This document shows positions 1 to 10,970 of a stretch of DNA of 64,000 bases, one piece after another (position 1 is the stretch's first letter; each line of letters begins with the position of its first letter). The position numbers and the translations under genes are program-made. The notes beneath the pieces are model-generated. The model saw only the letters and a program-made list of their open reading frames with translations. It made no database searches and was not told where the DNA came from. This DNA is from Inia geoffrensis. Taxonomy: Eukaryota; Chordata; Mammalia; Artiodactyla; Iniidae. The stretch lies in the NCBI GenBank assembly GCA_036417435.1, contig CM070918.1, positions 31,627,523 to 31,691,522 of the forward strand, given 5' to 3'.

Positions 1-125
1 AGGAAGAGATATGGGAACATATGTATATGTATAACTGAATCACTTTGTTATAAAGCAGAAACTAACACACCATTGTAAAGCAATTATACTCCAATAAAGA
101 TGTTTTTAAAAAAAATAAAAATAGA
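1..125 (+). mobile_element. L1 3' UTR end, continuing from outside the window
   Basis: This is the terminal 3' UTR of a cetartiodactyl-type L1. It carries the same text (ttgttataaagcagaaac, then accattgtaaagcaatta) that ends the two larger L1 copies near 35.1 kb and 56.7 kb. An AATAAA signal lies at 93-98 and an A-rich tail follows. The body lies upstream of the window, so its length and integrity cannot be judged. Confidence 0.9.
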
Positions 126-363
126 ATTCAGAAACGTGGAAATCCAAAAAAGAAAAAAAAAGGAGAAAAAAGTTAATTTACACATGCAACATGTATACAC
201 ACAGAAGTGCTCAGTGATGAATAACTCAAAGAGGTGGTTAAAATTTGGAGATTTATACCAAACTTAGTAGGGGATAGGAAGCAGAAAGAAAAGGCTCCTA
301 TGGGAAGAACAGACAGGTTTCTTTAGGAAAGAAATGGGTTTTTAGGAAAACAAACAAGATAAA

Positions 364-372
364 AGAAAGTTT
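364..372 (+). repeat. Probable target-site duplication, left copy (L1 373-1153)
   Basis: The 9-mer agaaagttt occurs here and again at 1154-1162, exactly at the two edges of the L1 fragment. It is short and A-rich, so it could arise by chance, but its placement fits a target-primed insertion. Confidence 0.5.
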
Positions 373-1153
373 GTATGGGCTTAAAAATAGTACTACCATA
401 TGATCCAGGAATTCCATTTCTGGGTATTTATCCAAAGAAAACAAAAACACTAACCCGTAAAGATATATGCACCCCCATGTTTACTGCAGCATTACTTACA
501 ATAGCTAAGATATGGAAGCAACGTAAGTGTTCATCAATGGATGAATGGATAAAGAAAAGATATATATACATATACACCACACATGATATATATAATGAAA
601 TATTATTCAGCCATAACTTTCGCCGTTTGTGACAATATGGCTGGACCCAGAGGGCATTATGCTAAGTAAAATACGTCAGACAGAGAAAGACAAATATCAT
701 ATGATCTCATTTACATATGGAATCTAAAATCAAAACAAAAGACAAAAACCAAACAAATAAAAAATGTGCTCATTCATACAGAGAACAGATTGGTGGTTGT
801 CAGAGGTGGGGGCAGGGGGGTGGAGGTGGGGGTGGTGAACATGGGGGAAGAGGATTAAAGAGTACAAACTTCCAGCTATAAAATAAATGTCATGGGGATG
901 TGATGTACAGCATGGGGACTACAGTTAACAACACTGTATTGTATATTTTAAAGCTGCTAAGAGAGTAGGTATTGAAAATTCTCATCACAAGAAAAAAATT
1001 TGTAACTATATATGGTGATGGATGTTAACTAGACTTATTGTGGAAATCATCTTGCAATATATGTATGTGTATACACATACATACATATAATCATTATGTT
1101 ATACACTTGAAAGCAACATAACGTTAAGCACCGTTATATCTCAATAAAAAGGA
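373..1153 (+). mobile_element. 5'-truncated old L1: ORF2 C-terminus plus 3' UTR
   Basis: The first part encodes the last stretch of L1 ORF2 (for example [46 protein letters not shown]). The frame then drifts and ends early, without the usual C-terminus. A G-rich 3' UTR follows, ending in an A-rich tail after tatctcaataaaaa. The KKTKTL variant and the degraded frame suggest an older (L1MA-like) subfamily than the L1s at 35 and 54 kb. Flanking 9-bp repeats at 364-372 and 1154-1162 support one truncated insertion. Confidence 0.85.
808..847 (+). other. G-rich tract with G-quadruplex potential in L1 3' UTR
   Basis: Runs of 5, 6, 5 and 5 G occur within 40 bases on the plus strand. A G-rich tract in the 3' UTR is a general property of mammalian L1s. 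Folding is inferred from the motif only. Confidence 0.6.
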
Positions 1154-1164
1154 AGAAAGTTTCT

Positions 1165-1750
1165 GACAATGTTTGTCTTTATAGGTATGAGCGGTCTGTC
1201 TCCTTTAGGGCCATAAAACTTGCACAGAGAAGAGATTTGGGGTAGGTTCTATTTGTATTCTCCATTTTGGGAATAGATCTACCCCAAAGATGGTTTTTAT
1301 GGCAGATTTATGTCCCAGAAGTTGCTGCTTTTAGTCAGATAAGGGAAGCTCCAAGAAGGCTTCTTTCTGTATCTGTTGAATCTCAAATGTCATCACTTTA
1401 AAATAATCTTCATATTAACTCTGGGGTTTCCAGTGGGTACCCAAAACTACATCAAGAGATAAAGAAAAAGATGTGTCAACTTATCCATTTTAAAAGAAAT
1501 GTTAAGTAAATTACAGGACAAGGTTACACGGATGCCAAAATCATGATACTGGTTCGTAAGTTACCAAGTGAGGGATGTCATTCCTAGCCTGTGACAATCT
1601 GAATTAAAGTCTTGATTCACAGCTAGGGCTGCACCTGAGAGAGAAAAAAAGAGAGAGATCTGAGCTGTCCCTCCCTTGCTTTAAGAGGGGGGAAATGCAA
1701 GCACGTGGCTTCTCCCTGGCCAAGAGACTAGAGCTCCTCTTTTCAGATCC
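1165..1750. other. Gene-free stretch, no clear repeat
   Basis: Ordinary mixed-composition DNA. I see no long open frame with a domain, no splice-bounded exon and no clear mobile element, apart from a short GA-rich run near 1640-1660. Confidence 0.5.
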
Positions 1751-1754
1751 TACC

Positions 1755-1960
1755 CATCTTGCAAGCCTTCCGTGCCCCCCACTCCCCGAACTACTATAGC
1801 ACTTATTTGCTTGTACAGATTATCTGGCACTTAACCTCAGATTATTTGATTTCCCACAGGTACAGCTCTATTTTCCACTTAGATAGCAAGCTCCTGGGAC
1901 AATATCCAGGCTATGTTTTTTGTGCCATCTCCCACTGCACCTAATCAAATACACATTCTC
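1755..1960 (+). repeat. Possible L2 3'-end fragment
   Basis: The arrangement of a T/C-rich lead, then a segment like 'agcaagctcctgggacaatatccaggctatgtt', resembles degraded L2 3' ends, where 'taagctccatgagggcagggac' is typical. Divergence is high. A 61-codon open frame across it has no recognisable product. Confidence 0.4.
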
Positions 1961-2852
1961 CATACAAATTTATCGATAGAGTAGTTTTAGAAGGCCTGTC
2001 AAACAGAAGCTGGGCTGGATGTTTTGGGGATAGAATCTGCTATGTCTAAGCCAATCACAACTGGGTGACTATAAGTGGAAAAGCCAGAATTCACCACAAG
2101 ATTCTTTGGAGAGATCTCAGTGGTAATGGAACTCAAAACATCTTTCTTTTCTTTCCAGGTAAGTACTGAACTGTTATCTCCTCTTTGATAAAATACAGAT
2201 AGTGATCTTGGCTGTGGGCTTAATTAGGAAGCTCTCCAAATAGTTCACGTTATCCAAGGCTGCCATGTTATGTTTCTACACTGTGTCGCCACTGCTGGGT
2301 ATAAGAGACAATGCTGTGGGCTTCAACCTCCCTCTTGATGGTAACATCTTGGTTTTATCATCAAAAGAATATAGAGATTGTTCATTCATTAATTCTTAAG
2401 ATCACAACTTCCTTTTAAATATAACTATGATGTCACTGCCCAAGATTTCTAAGTTTCTTTTCTTTTTTCTTTCACCACTTCTGTAGATTTTGCTGACAAG
2501 TTCACAATTTCTTAAACACAAAGGCCATAGCAATAGGACTTCAAAGTCATCATAAAACAAATTAAAAAACCACAGATACTGAAAGTTTTTATCTTACTCT
2601 GGTTTATCTGGAAAACTGATTGTTTTCTAGGGAACAGGAAAAATCTTCATCTTTGATTGAAGACATTGTCTTTATTTACCCCGTACATTTTTAGAAAAAG
2701 TGGCAAGGCTTTATAATTGACCTAATTCTTCATAAATACCTTTCAGGCAAAACTTAGGAGTACTAATCAAATACCAAGCACCCTATTATTTGAAATTTAG
2801 AGAAAAAGGTAAAATTACATATATTGATGAGAGATATCATTTGAAAAGCCAC
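1961..2852. other. Gene-free stretch, unique-looking DNA
   Basis: No open frame of note and no recognisable repeat. It is AT-rich toward its right end, where a SINE has inserted. Confidence 0.5.
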
Positions 2853-2870
2853 CCTCTGTAACTGGATTTT
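2853..2870. repeat. Target-site duplication, left copy (SINE 2871-3080)
   Basis: An 18-bp direct repeat, cctctgtaactggatttt, recurs at 3081-3098 with one mismatch (cctctgtgactggatttt). On the SINE-sense strand it starts aaaatcc, matching the A-rich target of the L1 endonuclease. Confidence 0.92.
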
Positions 2871-3080
2871 TTTTTTTTTTTTTTTTTTTTGCGGTACGCG
2901 GGCCTCTCACTGTTGTGGCCTCTCCCGTTGCAGAGCACAGGCTCCGGACGCACAGGCTCAGCGGCCCTGGCTCACGGGCCCAGCCGCTCCGCGGCACGTG
3001 GGATCCTCCCGGACCGGGGCACGAACCCGTGTCCCCTGCACTGGCAGGCGGACTCTCAACCACTGCGCCACCAGGGAAGC
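2871..3080 (-). mobile_element. CHR-2-like SINE
   Basis: A tRNA-derived cetacean SINE in reverse. The poly(T) at the left is its poly(A) tail and ctgcgccaccagggaagcc at the right is its 5' end. It has the short CHR body (acgcgggcctctcactgttg ... ctcagcggccctggctca). The internal RNA polymerase III boxes are readable on the minus strand. The open frames running through it in both directions are artefacts of its GC-rich, stop-poor sequence. Confidence 0.95.
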
Positions 3081-3246
3081 CCTCTGTGACTGGATTTTAA
3101 TCATCTGTTTTCAGATTTGAATTTTCCCATCCTGCTCCAGCACATCTAGAAGGCATTCCTAGCAAGCTGCACTACCTCCTATTTTTGTAGGTCTTTGTAT
3201 TTTCTAAAGGACTTCCACATGTATTACAATGTTCATGCCTTATGTA

Positions 3247-3352
3247 AGGTGACCAAGGTCCTGGTTTGCCAAGGACTGTCCCAGTTTTGGCACTGAACGT
3301 CTTGTGTCCTGGGAAACCCTTTACCCGTGCAAAACAGGACAGTTGGTCACTG
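3247..3352. repeat. Palindromic DNA-transposon relic (MITE)
   Basis: The left end gtgaccaaggtcctggtttg is an inverted match to the right end caaaacaggacagttggtcac. A short spacer holds 'gactgtcccagttttggcactgaa'. This two-ended palindrome is the shape of an old non-autonomous DNA transposon. I am not sure of the family. Confidence 0.55.
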
Positions 3353-3379
3353 TAGCATAGCAACTCAATGAGTTAGGGA

Positions 3380-3500
3380 GCGAAGGGCTTATGCCCATTT
3401 AACAGATAGAGAAAATGAAGTGAAGTTGCATCACTCCCCCAAGGTCACAGACCATCTTCTTATTTTACTCCAGTTCTCTCTCTGCTGAAATCTGCACCAT
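3380..3500 (-). repeat. MIR fragment
   Basis: The reverse-strand MIR core signature is visible: 'atgcccatttaacagatagagaaaatgaag', then 'ccaaggtcacaga'. Degraded. Confidence 0.55.
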
Positions 3501-4160
3501 TCATCTTCTTTATGGGCTCCCAGCTTCTCATGGGCAGGGATCTTACCTTGCTCATCTCTGAGTCTCTGCCCCTACAACAGTTCCTGGCCCTGAGGTGTTT
3601 CCCCACAATTAAAATATTGGATATAATGGTGTTTCCTGCCTTTCTAAGGCCTATAGTATAACTGACTCAGATCAACATCAAACACTCCAGGAACAATCCA
3701 GATGAAGGGAAAAGCTGTCAACCCAGTCAGGACATCATTTTATCTCTCCTACCAGAGGGCTCCATTGCCCAGCTGCTGCATTTCCACAAGATTTATCATC
3801 AGTCTCTTCCAGATTTTTAACTCTCCATGTTAAATGTGTCAAATCCAGTCATCTCTGTCTTCTGAATTTCTCTCATTTCACATCCACATCTCCATCCTTT
3901 GTGCTGAAGTTGTGATCCAGTTCCTCATTGCTCATACTTCATTTCTCCCTGTTGTTTTTTTCTTCTTTTTTTTATCCCATATACAGTCCTAGACTCACCT
4001 TCCTAAATTTTCCCTCCCTGTGTCACTTTCCTACTCATGGATTTACAATGGCTCCCAATTGGTTAACAAGTTGAAATTCCCCTCTTGTCATGCAGGTTCC
4101 CTAAACCCCACCCCCCCAATCTACTTGATCTTATTTCCCATTCTTTCGGAAGTAAGCCCT
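3500..4160 (+). repeat. L2 fragments
   Basis: 3500-3630 looks like an L2 3' end ('cttctcatgggcagggatcttaccttgctc ... cctacaacagttcctggccctgag'). 3830-4160 resembles the upstream L2 segment with 'caatggctcccaattggtt' and 'ggttccctaaacccc'. They may be pieces of separate copies. Confidence 0.45.
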
Positions 4161-4655
4161 CCATTTAAACGAAGACTCTCTATCTCAATATTCTGAGCTT
4201 CAAATTTCTGTGAAGCATTTGGCAGACACTGGGAAATATAGATACAAGATGAGAGAGTAGGAAGCTGATCCCACATACTTGGGGAGACTGGTTTCTGAGT
4301 AATAGGTGCTTGATGTTAATGGAGTAGAAAAGGTCACCCAAGCAGAGTCTCTAAACCATAGCTCACATAGAGGTGGTCCTTGTCCTGCATTCTATTTTTG
4401 TCAGTCCCCATAATAATTTATTTCACATTGAAGTAGTTTTCAATATTTCAAAATATAGTCTTAATAGAAAAGCCAGATTTCCAGCTTCTCTTGAAAAGCT
4501 TTTCGATCCAGCCATCTGTGGCTGCTCTTTCCACCTGGCAACAATTAACTGGACTTGGGATGTTCTTTAAATGAGACAGTTACTAATTCCCCCCCTTTAC
4601 CCCATTATCTTATTTACATGCCCCTACAGCCTTCTTACTTTGTGATTCTTTGTGT
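4161..4655. other. Gene-free stretch, no clear repeat
   Basis: No recognisable element. The short open frames at 4373-4570 and 4555-4761 have no family resemblance. Confidence 0.45.
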
Positions 4656-4656
4656 A

Positions 4657-4760
4657 AAGAAAATGGAAGGGAGAAAAAGAGCAGAGAGAGAAAAGAAAGA
4701 AAGAGAGAAGGGAAGAGAGAGGAAAAGAGAGAATGGGAAAAGGAAAAGCAAAAGCAAGTG
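4657..4760 (+). repeat. GA-rich polypurine tract
   Basis: About 100 bases almost entirely of A and G on the plus strand, an imperfect (GAAA/GAGA) mix. It creates spurious open frames on both strands (lysine/glutamate/arginine-rich on plus, phenylalanine/serine-rich on minus). Confidence 0.85.
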
Positions 4761-4769
4761 AAGACCCAA

Positions 4770-6885
4770 GAAAGGTAAGGAACATGGGCTTTATAGCAGC
4801 ATGAGGGCCACTTCCTCTGTAGCTATAGAGACGATGGGCCCCATCATAGTCCCACTCACACCACAGAGAAATACTGCAGAAAGTCCAGAACATGGAATGA
4901 ATCAGATACTTTAGCTGGGGCTGGAGTGAAACTCCACTGAAGAAGAAAAAGAAAGAGTGCATCCATGATGACACTGAAACACATGGTCAAAGACTGAGTA
5001 GCTATGAAATGTCCCCACTGGCCCTGTCATGAGAGCCCATCTGAAATACACACCTCACCTTGCCTTCGTCTGTCCCCACCAGGTGAACACTTACACCTGT
5101 TAGGCATCGATCTGCGTATCAGTCTGTGCCACCAACAGTGCTCTCTGCCCTTTATTCCAGTCAGCTCCCTCAGTGTCAAAACTGAAGACTTTCACATGGG
5201 CCTGTCCCTTTGCCATATGCTGGTCTGCTGTGACTGCAGACAGAAAATCAGATCTTCTCAGACAAGGGTAAAAATCAGATCTGCAGTGAGAAATATTGCA
5301 CCCTCCAGTGTCCACTGAGATGCCTCCCCTGATTATATTGCTAATGTCTTTCTGTGAGGTGGCCTTCAGAGCATCATGGCTGCTATAGTCACATCCACAT
5401 ATTGACGGAATATTTTACGAAGCTCATATCATTCATACCTAGGCTTTCTGTGATGTCTCAGGCTGATTGGAAGTTTTAGAAGAGAAGCAAGAGGGCAAGA
5501 GATTTTGACTACAGAATGTACAGGTGCAACTATGTTATCAACTAAGGCTATGATAGCAGACAACCCAAGAGTTAAGACATAAAATAAATCCTGCTTCAAG
5601 ATAAAGAGGAAGGGCGCCTGGGCTCTCCAACTCGTGTTCTCAGCACTAGGCCTTCATTAAATAAATCTCTGCGAAATGATGGATTGGAGGGGTAGAACTG
5701 CAAACTAAATATGATACCTACTGTTTAAGAGATAAACAGAGTTTTCAGCACCTTTTTTTATCCTCTAGGTTTTATAGTTTCTCATTTCCGACAGTCTCTG
5801 ACAAGCTTTCTTATTAGCCTAAGAGGGATAATTTTGATAAACAAGTAAATATTATTTGATACTTTTGGGCTGTTTGCCTAAAATCTGGATTCACTGATCG
5901 GCTCCCACGCTCAGATGGGAAACACTGACTGTTGTAATCTACATGTAATAGGCATTATGAGATTTAAGAAAAATAGCTCAGGCTGCAGTTGAGTCAGTTT
6001 AGGACAGATCATTATAAAATTCCATTATCACCGCTACAAGTTGGACTATTTGTCATCACAGAAGAGATGACAAGCTCAGAAATACTACATTTGTTATTAT
6101 CAGATGATAAATGATATTCCATTAAAGCTGCAATACATCATTGGCAAACCTGCAAAGAAGATATCAAACCTATCAGGACTTGACTTATAATTTAATTTTC
6201 AAAAGCTGTCAACTAAAATTCCAAAGGCTAAGCATTTTCATTTTTAAAGTTCATCTTATTTATTTTCCTCATCTGTTAGTCTAATTTCAGTGATAGGGCA
6301 AAAATAACTGATTATATGCAATGTATGATTCTCCTCTTTTGATTAGGTAATATATCAGGTGTCACTTAGGTATTAAAAATTAAATGACACATAATAAAAC
6401 AAGAGAATCCCATAAAACACACCTTATTTTGATTTACTCACGTTTTGAAATACAACAGTAAAGCACAGGTCAATATTTGTTAAAGACACACACATGCCAC
6501 CAGAAAGCATATTTACCCGTTATTGAGCATTCTTTCATGCCATCTATAGGAAAGCTGAACGTGCTTTTACATTTGGTGTTTATAAAATCTTTCCACAGTT
6601 GAACAACTATTCTTTAGCTCAGTTCTATAAATCATAATCACATATTCCTTCTATACATGCAAGTGCTCATACTTTCCCTGTTATTATCATCGTTACCAAC
6701 ATTAAGCACTCAAGTGCTCACTGGCATAGTAACAACAGCTCTTACCAGTTTCTATCGGTGCAAGCATAAAGACACATCCTTTCAATTTATGTATGTCGTG
6801 CTCACAATCAGACTAGCAAACGTATCAGGAAATGTTTGTGGACAGCCTGATACTAAACTACATGAGCAGAATCAGCAAATTTGAG
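4770..6885. other. Gene-free, repeat-poor stretch
   Basis: About 2.1 kb without a clear mobile element. A 104-codon frame at 5004-5318 has no recognisable domain and no exon context. The part from about 5820 to 6300 is AT-rich with many homeodomain-like ATTA/TAAT cores and short ordered blocks. Its repeat-free character makes it a candidate conserved non-coding element, but only alignment could show that. Confidence 0.5.
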
Positions 6886-6889
6886 AACT

Positions 6890-7020
6890 GGAGGGCAAAT
6901 TCTAAATCATTTGAAGGCTCAGAAAAGAGAAGAAATTTGCCCAAAGTCACACAGCAAGTGAGCAAAAACTATAGGAGAAGAAGCCATGATCCTTAATGCC
7001 TATTCTCATTTCTTTGATAT
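6890..7020 (-). repeat. MIR fragment
   Basis: 'gctcagaaaagagaagaaatttgcccaaagtcacacagcaagtgagc' is the reverse-strand MIR core, continuing to 'gaagccatgatcc'. Confidence 0.6.
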
Positions 7021-7624
7021 AACACTATACTGATTGACAGTGTATTATGAGAAATGTGACTCTTAATACTCAGGATTTGGCCAAGGGTCTAGCTTAAAGT
7101 TCTGTTAGCGGAATGGACTTAACAATGGATGCACAGATGGTGCAGTGGGTGAATGGATGAATGGATAGATGACTAATTGCCTAGTTCTCTAATCCTCCAT
7201 TCGGAAGCCTAGTTCATGTAAATAAAACCTCTGGAGTCCAAGCCAATCTCATCTTTTGCAAATGCAGAACGTAAGATGCTTCCCATTACTGTGCTGGGTC
7301 TCTCTCAGATCTTATAGAGCATTTCCAGGTACCCTAACAAGGCAAGGGGGTCTCTGCCTGACACTGAGCTGATCACAGTTATATATCTTCAGGCAGCACA
7401 GGAAAGCAAAAGAGCTGGTACTTGTAGGCACTTTCCCCAACTCACAGATAGTGATGCAAACACCTGTCTAACTAGTAAGGCTGCAGTTATATCTCACTGT
7501 GAGCCATTGGGGGATACCACACCTCTTCGAGACACAATACAGTACAGGCAAAATGAGAAAAATAAGGGTAATAGAGTGAGTTTTCCAAAAACCAAATGAC
7601 TTAAATTCAAAGGACTCTTTTACT
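7021..7624. other. Gene-free stretch, no clear repeat
   Basis: Mixed-composition DNA with a short imperfect (ATGG)n run near 7150-7175. No supported gene. Confidence 0.45.
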
Positions 7625-7669
7625 TCTTTTTTTTAAAATTGTGGTGAAATACATATAACATAAAATTTA

Positions 7670-7678
7670 CCATTTTAA

Positions 7679-7680
<2 letters not shown>
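7670..7680. repeat. Target-site duplication, left copy (SINE 7681-7900)
   Basis: ccattttaacc is present here and exactly at 7901-7911. It was a single copy in the L1 before the SINE landed. Confidence 0.9.
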
Positions 7681-7709
<29 letters not shown>

Positions 7710-7900
7710 GTGGTACGTGGGCCTCTCACTGTTGTGGCCTCTCCTGTTGTGGAGCACATACTCCAGACGCACAGGCTCAGCAGCCATGGCTCACAGGCCC
7801 AGCCGCTCCGTGGCATATGGCATCTTCCTGGACCGGGGCACGAACCCGTGTCCCCTGCATCGGCAGGCGGACTCTCAACCACTGCGCCACCAGGGGAGCC
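7681..7900 (-). mobile_element. CHR-2-like SINE nested in L1
   Basis: Long poly(T) at the left and 5' end (gcgccaccaggggagcc) at the right. Relative to the best copies it shows several C-to-T type changes (gtggtacgtgggcc, tggcatatggcatc), suggesting moderate age. An 11-bp perfect target duplication flanks it. It is nested inside the antisense L1 remnant, so it is younger than that L1. Confidence 0.95.
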
Positions 7901-8349
7901 CCATTTTAACCATTTTTAAGTGTACAGTTCAGTGGCATTACTTATATTTGCAATGCTGTACAACCACCACTACTATCTATATCCAAAAGTTTGCATCACC
8001 TCCAAACAGAAACTGTACGCATTAAGCAATAGCTCTCTATTTCTCCCTATCTCTAGCCTTTGGTAATCCCTAATCTACTTTCTGGCTCTATGAATTTACC
8101 TATTCTAGATATTTTATATAAATGAAATCATACAATGTTTGTCCTTTTGTGCAAAAAAACATCTTTTTAACGGTAAAAGAGATATGTATTTGTTGCAATA
8201 TATGAATTTATAATAAAATGTAAATGTCCCAAACTTGCCTTGCCCCTCTCTACATTTTCACTCCCCATATGTCATCACCGATGACAGTCTAGTTTATCCC
8301 TCCAGTCTAGCTTTTCTAGTCATGAACAGTTAAATTTCATAATGACTTC

Positions 8350-8555
8350 CTAGAACAGACTCTGGAATCAGACCACTTGGATGTGTCCACTGGGAAAGTT
8401 ATTTCACCTCCCTAAGCCTCAATTTCTGCATTAGTAAAATGGCATTGATAACAATACCACTCTTCCACAATTGTGAGCTTGAAAGGAGATAAGGGTTTTA
8501 AAAGCACTTAGCACAGTGCTAGATAAACAGTAATAACTCATTAAATGGGAACTAT
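8350..8555 (+). repeat. MIR
   Basis: Nearly complete: 'cagactctggaatcagacca' (tRNA-related part), then 'tcacctccctaagcctcaatttctgcattagtaaaatgg' and 'agcacttagcacagtgctagataaacagta'. This is the order of a sense MIR. Confidence 0.88.
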
Positions 8556-8589
8556 GTATAATATGGGGCTTCAGTTTTCAAAAGCAAAA

Positions 8590-8740
8590 ATGTGGTCACG
8601 TTATTCATGTTGTTCTACAACTTGCCTTTTTAAATTCATTTCTCATTAGTGCACACACACCTACCTCATCCTTTCTTAACTGCTGCATAATATTAAAGGA
8701 CTACAGTGTGTTCTCAAATTACATCATTCTGATGTTTTAT
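8590..8740 (-). repeat. Possible L1M ORF2 fragment, antisense
   Basis: 'ttctacaacttgcctttttaaa' and 'cacctacctcatcctttcttaactgctgcataatatt' resemble antisense L1 ORF2 of old subfamilies. Weak, short match. Confidence 0.35.
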
Positions 8741-8769
8741 TTTGTATTATGAAATTAATGGAGGTTGTC

Positions 8770-9329
8770 ATTCTGGTGCCAGCACTGTTCTCAGGTGGGT
8801 CAACAAAATTTCTAGGATTCTAATAATAATAGCAGCAAGAAGAAGACGAATCATTTAATGAACTCCAACTGTATTCCAGGCATTGTGTCGGCGGTTTTGT
8901 ATACCTTATTTCTGGTCCTCATTCCACTCTTCTGACTATGCTGAAAATAATCTCAAGTGTAGATGGTCCTGTGTGGGTGGATGGTGACTACAAACTGGCA
9001 GGTGATTTTTGGCATTCTGGAGGGCTCACCCATGCAACAGTGATTCACTGGGCCATGGATCAGTCTTTGATTATACCTACCAATCTTGGTTTGCTCATTT
9101 TCTCTTGTCAAATTTTGGTCCAAGGAGCAGAGAAGAGAGGATGGAGGGAAGACACCTAGTGAATGGGGACTTGGAGATAATTCATTTCTTTCTCTAACAT
9201 TAACCTTAACCTTCTAGTTTCAGGGGTGAAGTTGAGAAGCAGAATTTTTTTCTTTTTAAATGAGCAGGATTTTACCTAGACACAAGCAAACAGAAATACA
9301 GGTGAAATGTGAACACGCTTTAAAACCGT
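8770..9329. other. Gene-free stretch left of the inverted L1
   Basis: No recognisable repeat and no supported gene. A 73-codon frame at 8938-9159 has no family resemblance. Confidence 0.45.
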
Positions 9330-10069
9330 CTGCTTTTAAGTTTAATTAGGTCCAATGTGTTTACTTTTGCTTTTATTTCCTTTACTTTAGGAGAGGGATC
9401 CAAAAAAAAAATATTGCTGTGATTTAAGTCAGAGTGCTCTGCCTATGTTTTCCTTTAGGAGTTTTATAGTATTTGGTCTTACATTTAGGTCTTTAATACA
9501 TTTTGAGTTTATTTTTGTATATGGTGCTAGAGAATGTTCTAATTTCATTCTTTTACATGTAGCTGTCTGGTTTTTCCAGCACCACTTATTGAAGAGACTG
9601 TCTTTTCTCCATTGTATATTCTTGCTTCTTTAGTCATAGATTAATTGGCCATAAGTGTGTGGGTTTCTTTCTGGGCTCTCTATCCTGTTCCATTGATCTA
9701 TGTGTCTGTTTTTGTGCCAGTACCATACTGTTTTGATTACTGTAGCTTTATCATATAGTCTGAAGTCAAGGAACATGATTCCTTCCACTCTGTTCTTCCT
9801 TCTCAACATTGTTTTGGCTATTCGGGGTCTTTTGTGTTTCCATACAAATTTTTAAATTATTTTTTCTAGTGCTGTGAAAAATACCATTGGTATTTTGATA
9901 GGGGTTTCATTGAATCTGTAGATTGCCTTGGGTAGTATGGTCATTTTGATGATGTTGATTCTTCCAATCCAAGAACATGGTATAACTCTCCATCTATTTG
10001 TGTCATCCTCAATTTCTTTCATCGGCATCTTATAGTTTTCTGAGTACAGGTCTTTTGCCTCCTTAGGTA
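9330..10069 (-). pseudogene. L1 ORF2 fragment, inverted arm
   Basis: Minus-strand reading gives degraded ORF2 from the segment after the reverse-transcriptase core. Recognisable words are [40 protein letters not shown] and [14 protein letters not shown]; the frame breaks further on. L1 ORF2 encodes endonuclease and reverse transcriptase for target-primed retrotransposition. This piece has neither catalytic centre and is dead. Confidence 0.85.
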
Positions 10070-10215
10070 GCACAGCAAAGGAAACCATCAACAAAATGAA
10101 AAGAAACTAAGTGGGAGAAAATATTTGCAAATGATATGACTGATAAAGAATTACTCTCCAACATATATAAATAGCTCATAAAACTCAACATCAAAAACCC
10201 AAACAACCCAATTAA

Positions 10216-10227
10216 ATGCTGAGCAGA
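10216..10227. repeat. Target-site duplication, left copy (SINE 10228-10434)
   Basis: atgctgagcaga is repeated exactly at 10435-10446. The original single copy belongs to the L1 ORF2 arm. Confidence 0.92.
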
Positions 10228-10434
10228 GGGCTTCCTTGGTGGCGCAGTGGTTGACAGTCTGCCTGCTGATGCAGGGGATATGGGTTCATGCCCCGGTCCG
10301 GGAAGATCTCACATGCCACGGAGCGGCTGAGCCCGTGAGCCGTGGCCGCTGAGCCTGCGCGTCTGGAGCCTGTGCTCCTCAACAGGAGAGGCCACAACAG
10401 TGAGAGGCCCGCGTACCGCAAAAAAAAAAAAAAA
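10228..10434 (+). mobile_element. CHR-2-like SINE nested in L1
   Basis: Full short-form CHR: ggcttccttggtggcgcag at the 5' end, tRNA-like part, short body and pure A tail of about 15. The 12-bp target duplication is perfect. It interrupts the sense arm of the inverted L1 and so is younger. Confidence 0.96.
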
Positions 10435-10900
10435 ATGCTGAGCAGAAGGACTGAGTAGACATTTTCCCCAAAAGGAAATGCAGATGGCCAACAGGCACGT
10501 GAAAAGATGCTCAACATCGCTAATCACCAGGGAAATGAAAATCAAAACCACAATGAGATATCACGTTAAACCTGTCAGAATGGCTATCATTGAAAAGATC
10601 ACAAATAACAAATGTTGGAAAGTATGTGGAGAAAAGGGAACCCTCCTATACTGTTGGTGGGAATGTAAATTGGTGCAGCTACTGTGGAAAACAGTATGGA
10701 AGTTTCTCAGAAAACTGAAAATAGAACTACCATATGACCCAACAATTCCACTCCTGGGTATATATCTGAAAAAAACAAAAACACTAATTTGAAAAGACAC
10801 ATGCAATCCAATGTTCATAGAAGCATTATTTACAACTGCCAAGCACCAAGATACAGAAGCAACCTAAGTGTCCATCAACAGATGAATGGATAAAGAAGAT

Positions 10901-10970
10901 GTGATATGTGTGCATATGTGTGTGTGTGTGTATATACACACACACACACACACACACACATACATACACA
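10901..10970. repeat. (TG)n-TATA-(CA)n palindromic microsatellite
   Basis: A TG/ATG run turns through tatata into a CA run, inside the L1 region just after 'gatgaatggataaagaagatgtg', where young L1 copies read 'atgtggcacatatatacaatgg'. The two arms are complementary and could form a hairpin or cruciform. It probably grew from that L1 seed. Confidence 0.9.

Larger units (their letters stand above)
7625..8150 (-). mobile_element. Old L1 3' end, split by a SINE
   Basis: A T-run at the left, then 'gtggtgaaatacatataacataaaatttac', resuming after the SINE with 'agtgtacagttcagtggcatta' and 'ctttctggctctatgaattt'. This is the antisense 3' end of an L1M-type element. The same family recurs near 31.24 kb. 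It is 5'-truncated at about 8150. Confidence 0.82.
10070..10795 (+). pseudogene. L1 ORF2 C-terminal fragment, sense arm (split by SINE)
   Basis: Starts [14 protein letters not shown] (gcacagcaaaggaaaccatc) and continues after the SINE as [20 protein letters not shown], with the cysteine-rich tail [21 protein letters not shown] and [20 protein letters not shown], then a stop. The usual final residues are missing. The C-x3-C-x7-H-x4-C pattern typical of the L1 ORF2 tail is readable ([20 protein letters not shown] shows the spaced cysteines). Confidence 0.85.

Noticed and set aside
5004..5318. 104-codon plus-strand frame
   Set aside because: Unique DNA, but no recognisable domain, no Kozak or exon context, and an equal-sized frame on the opposite strand.
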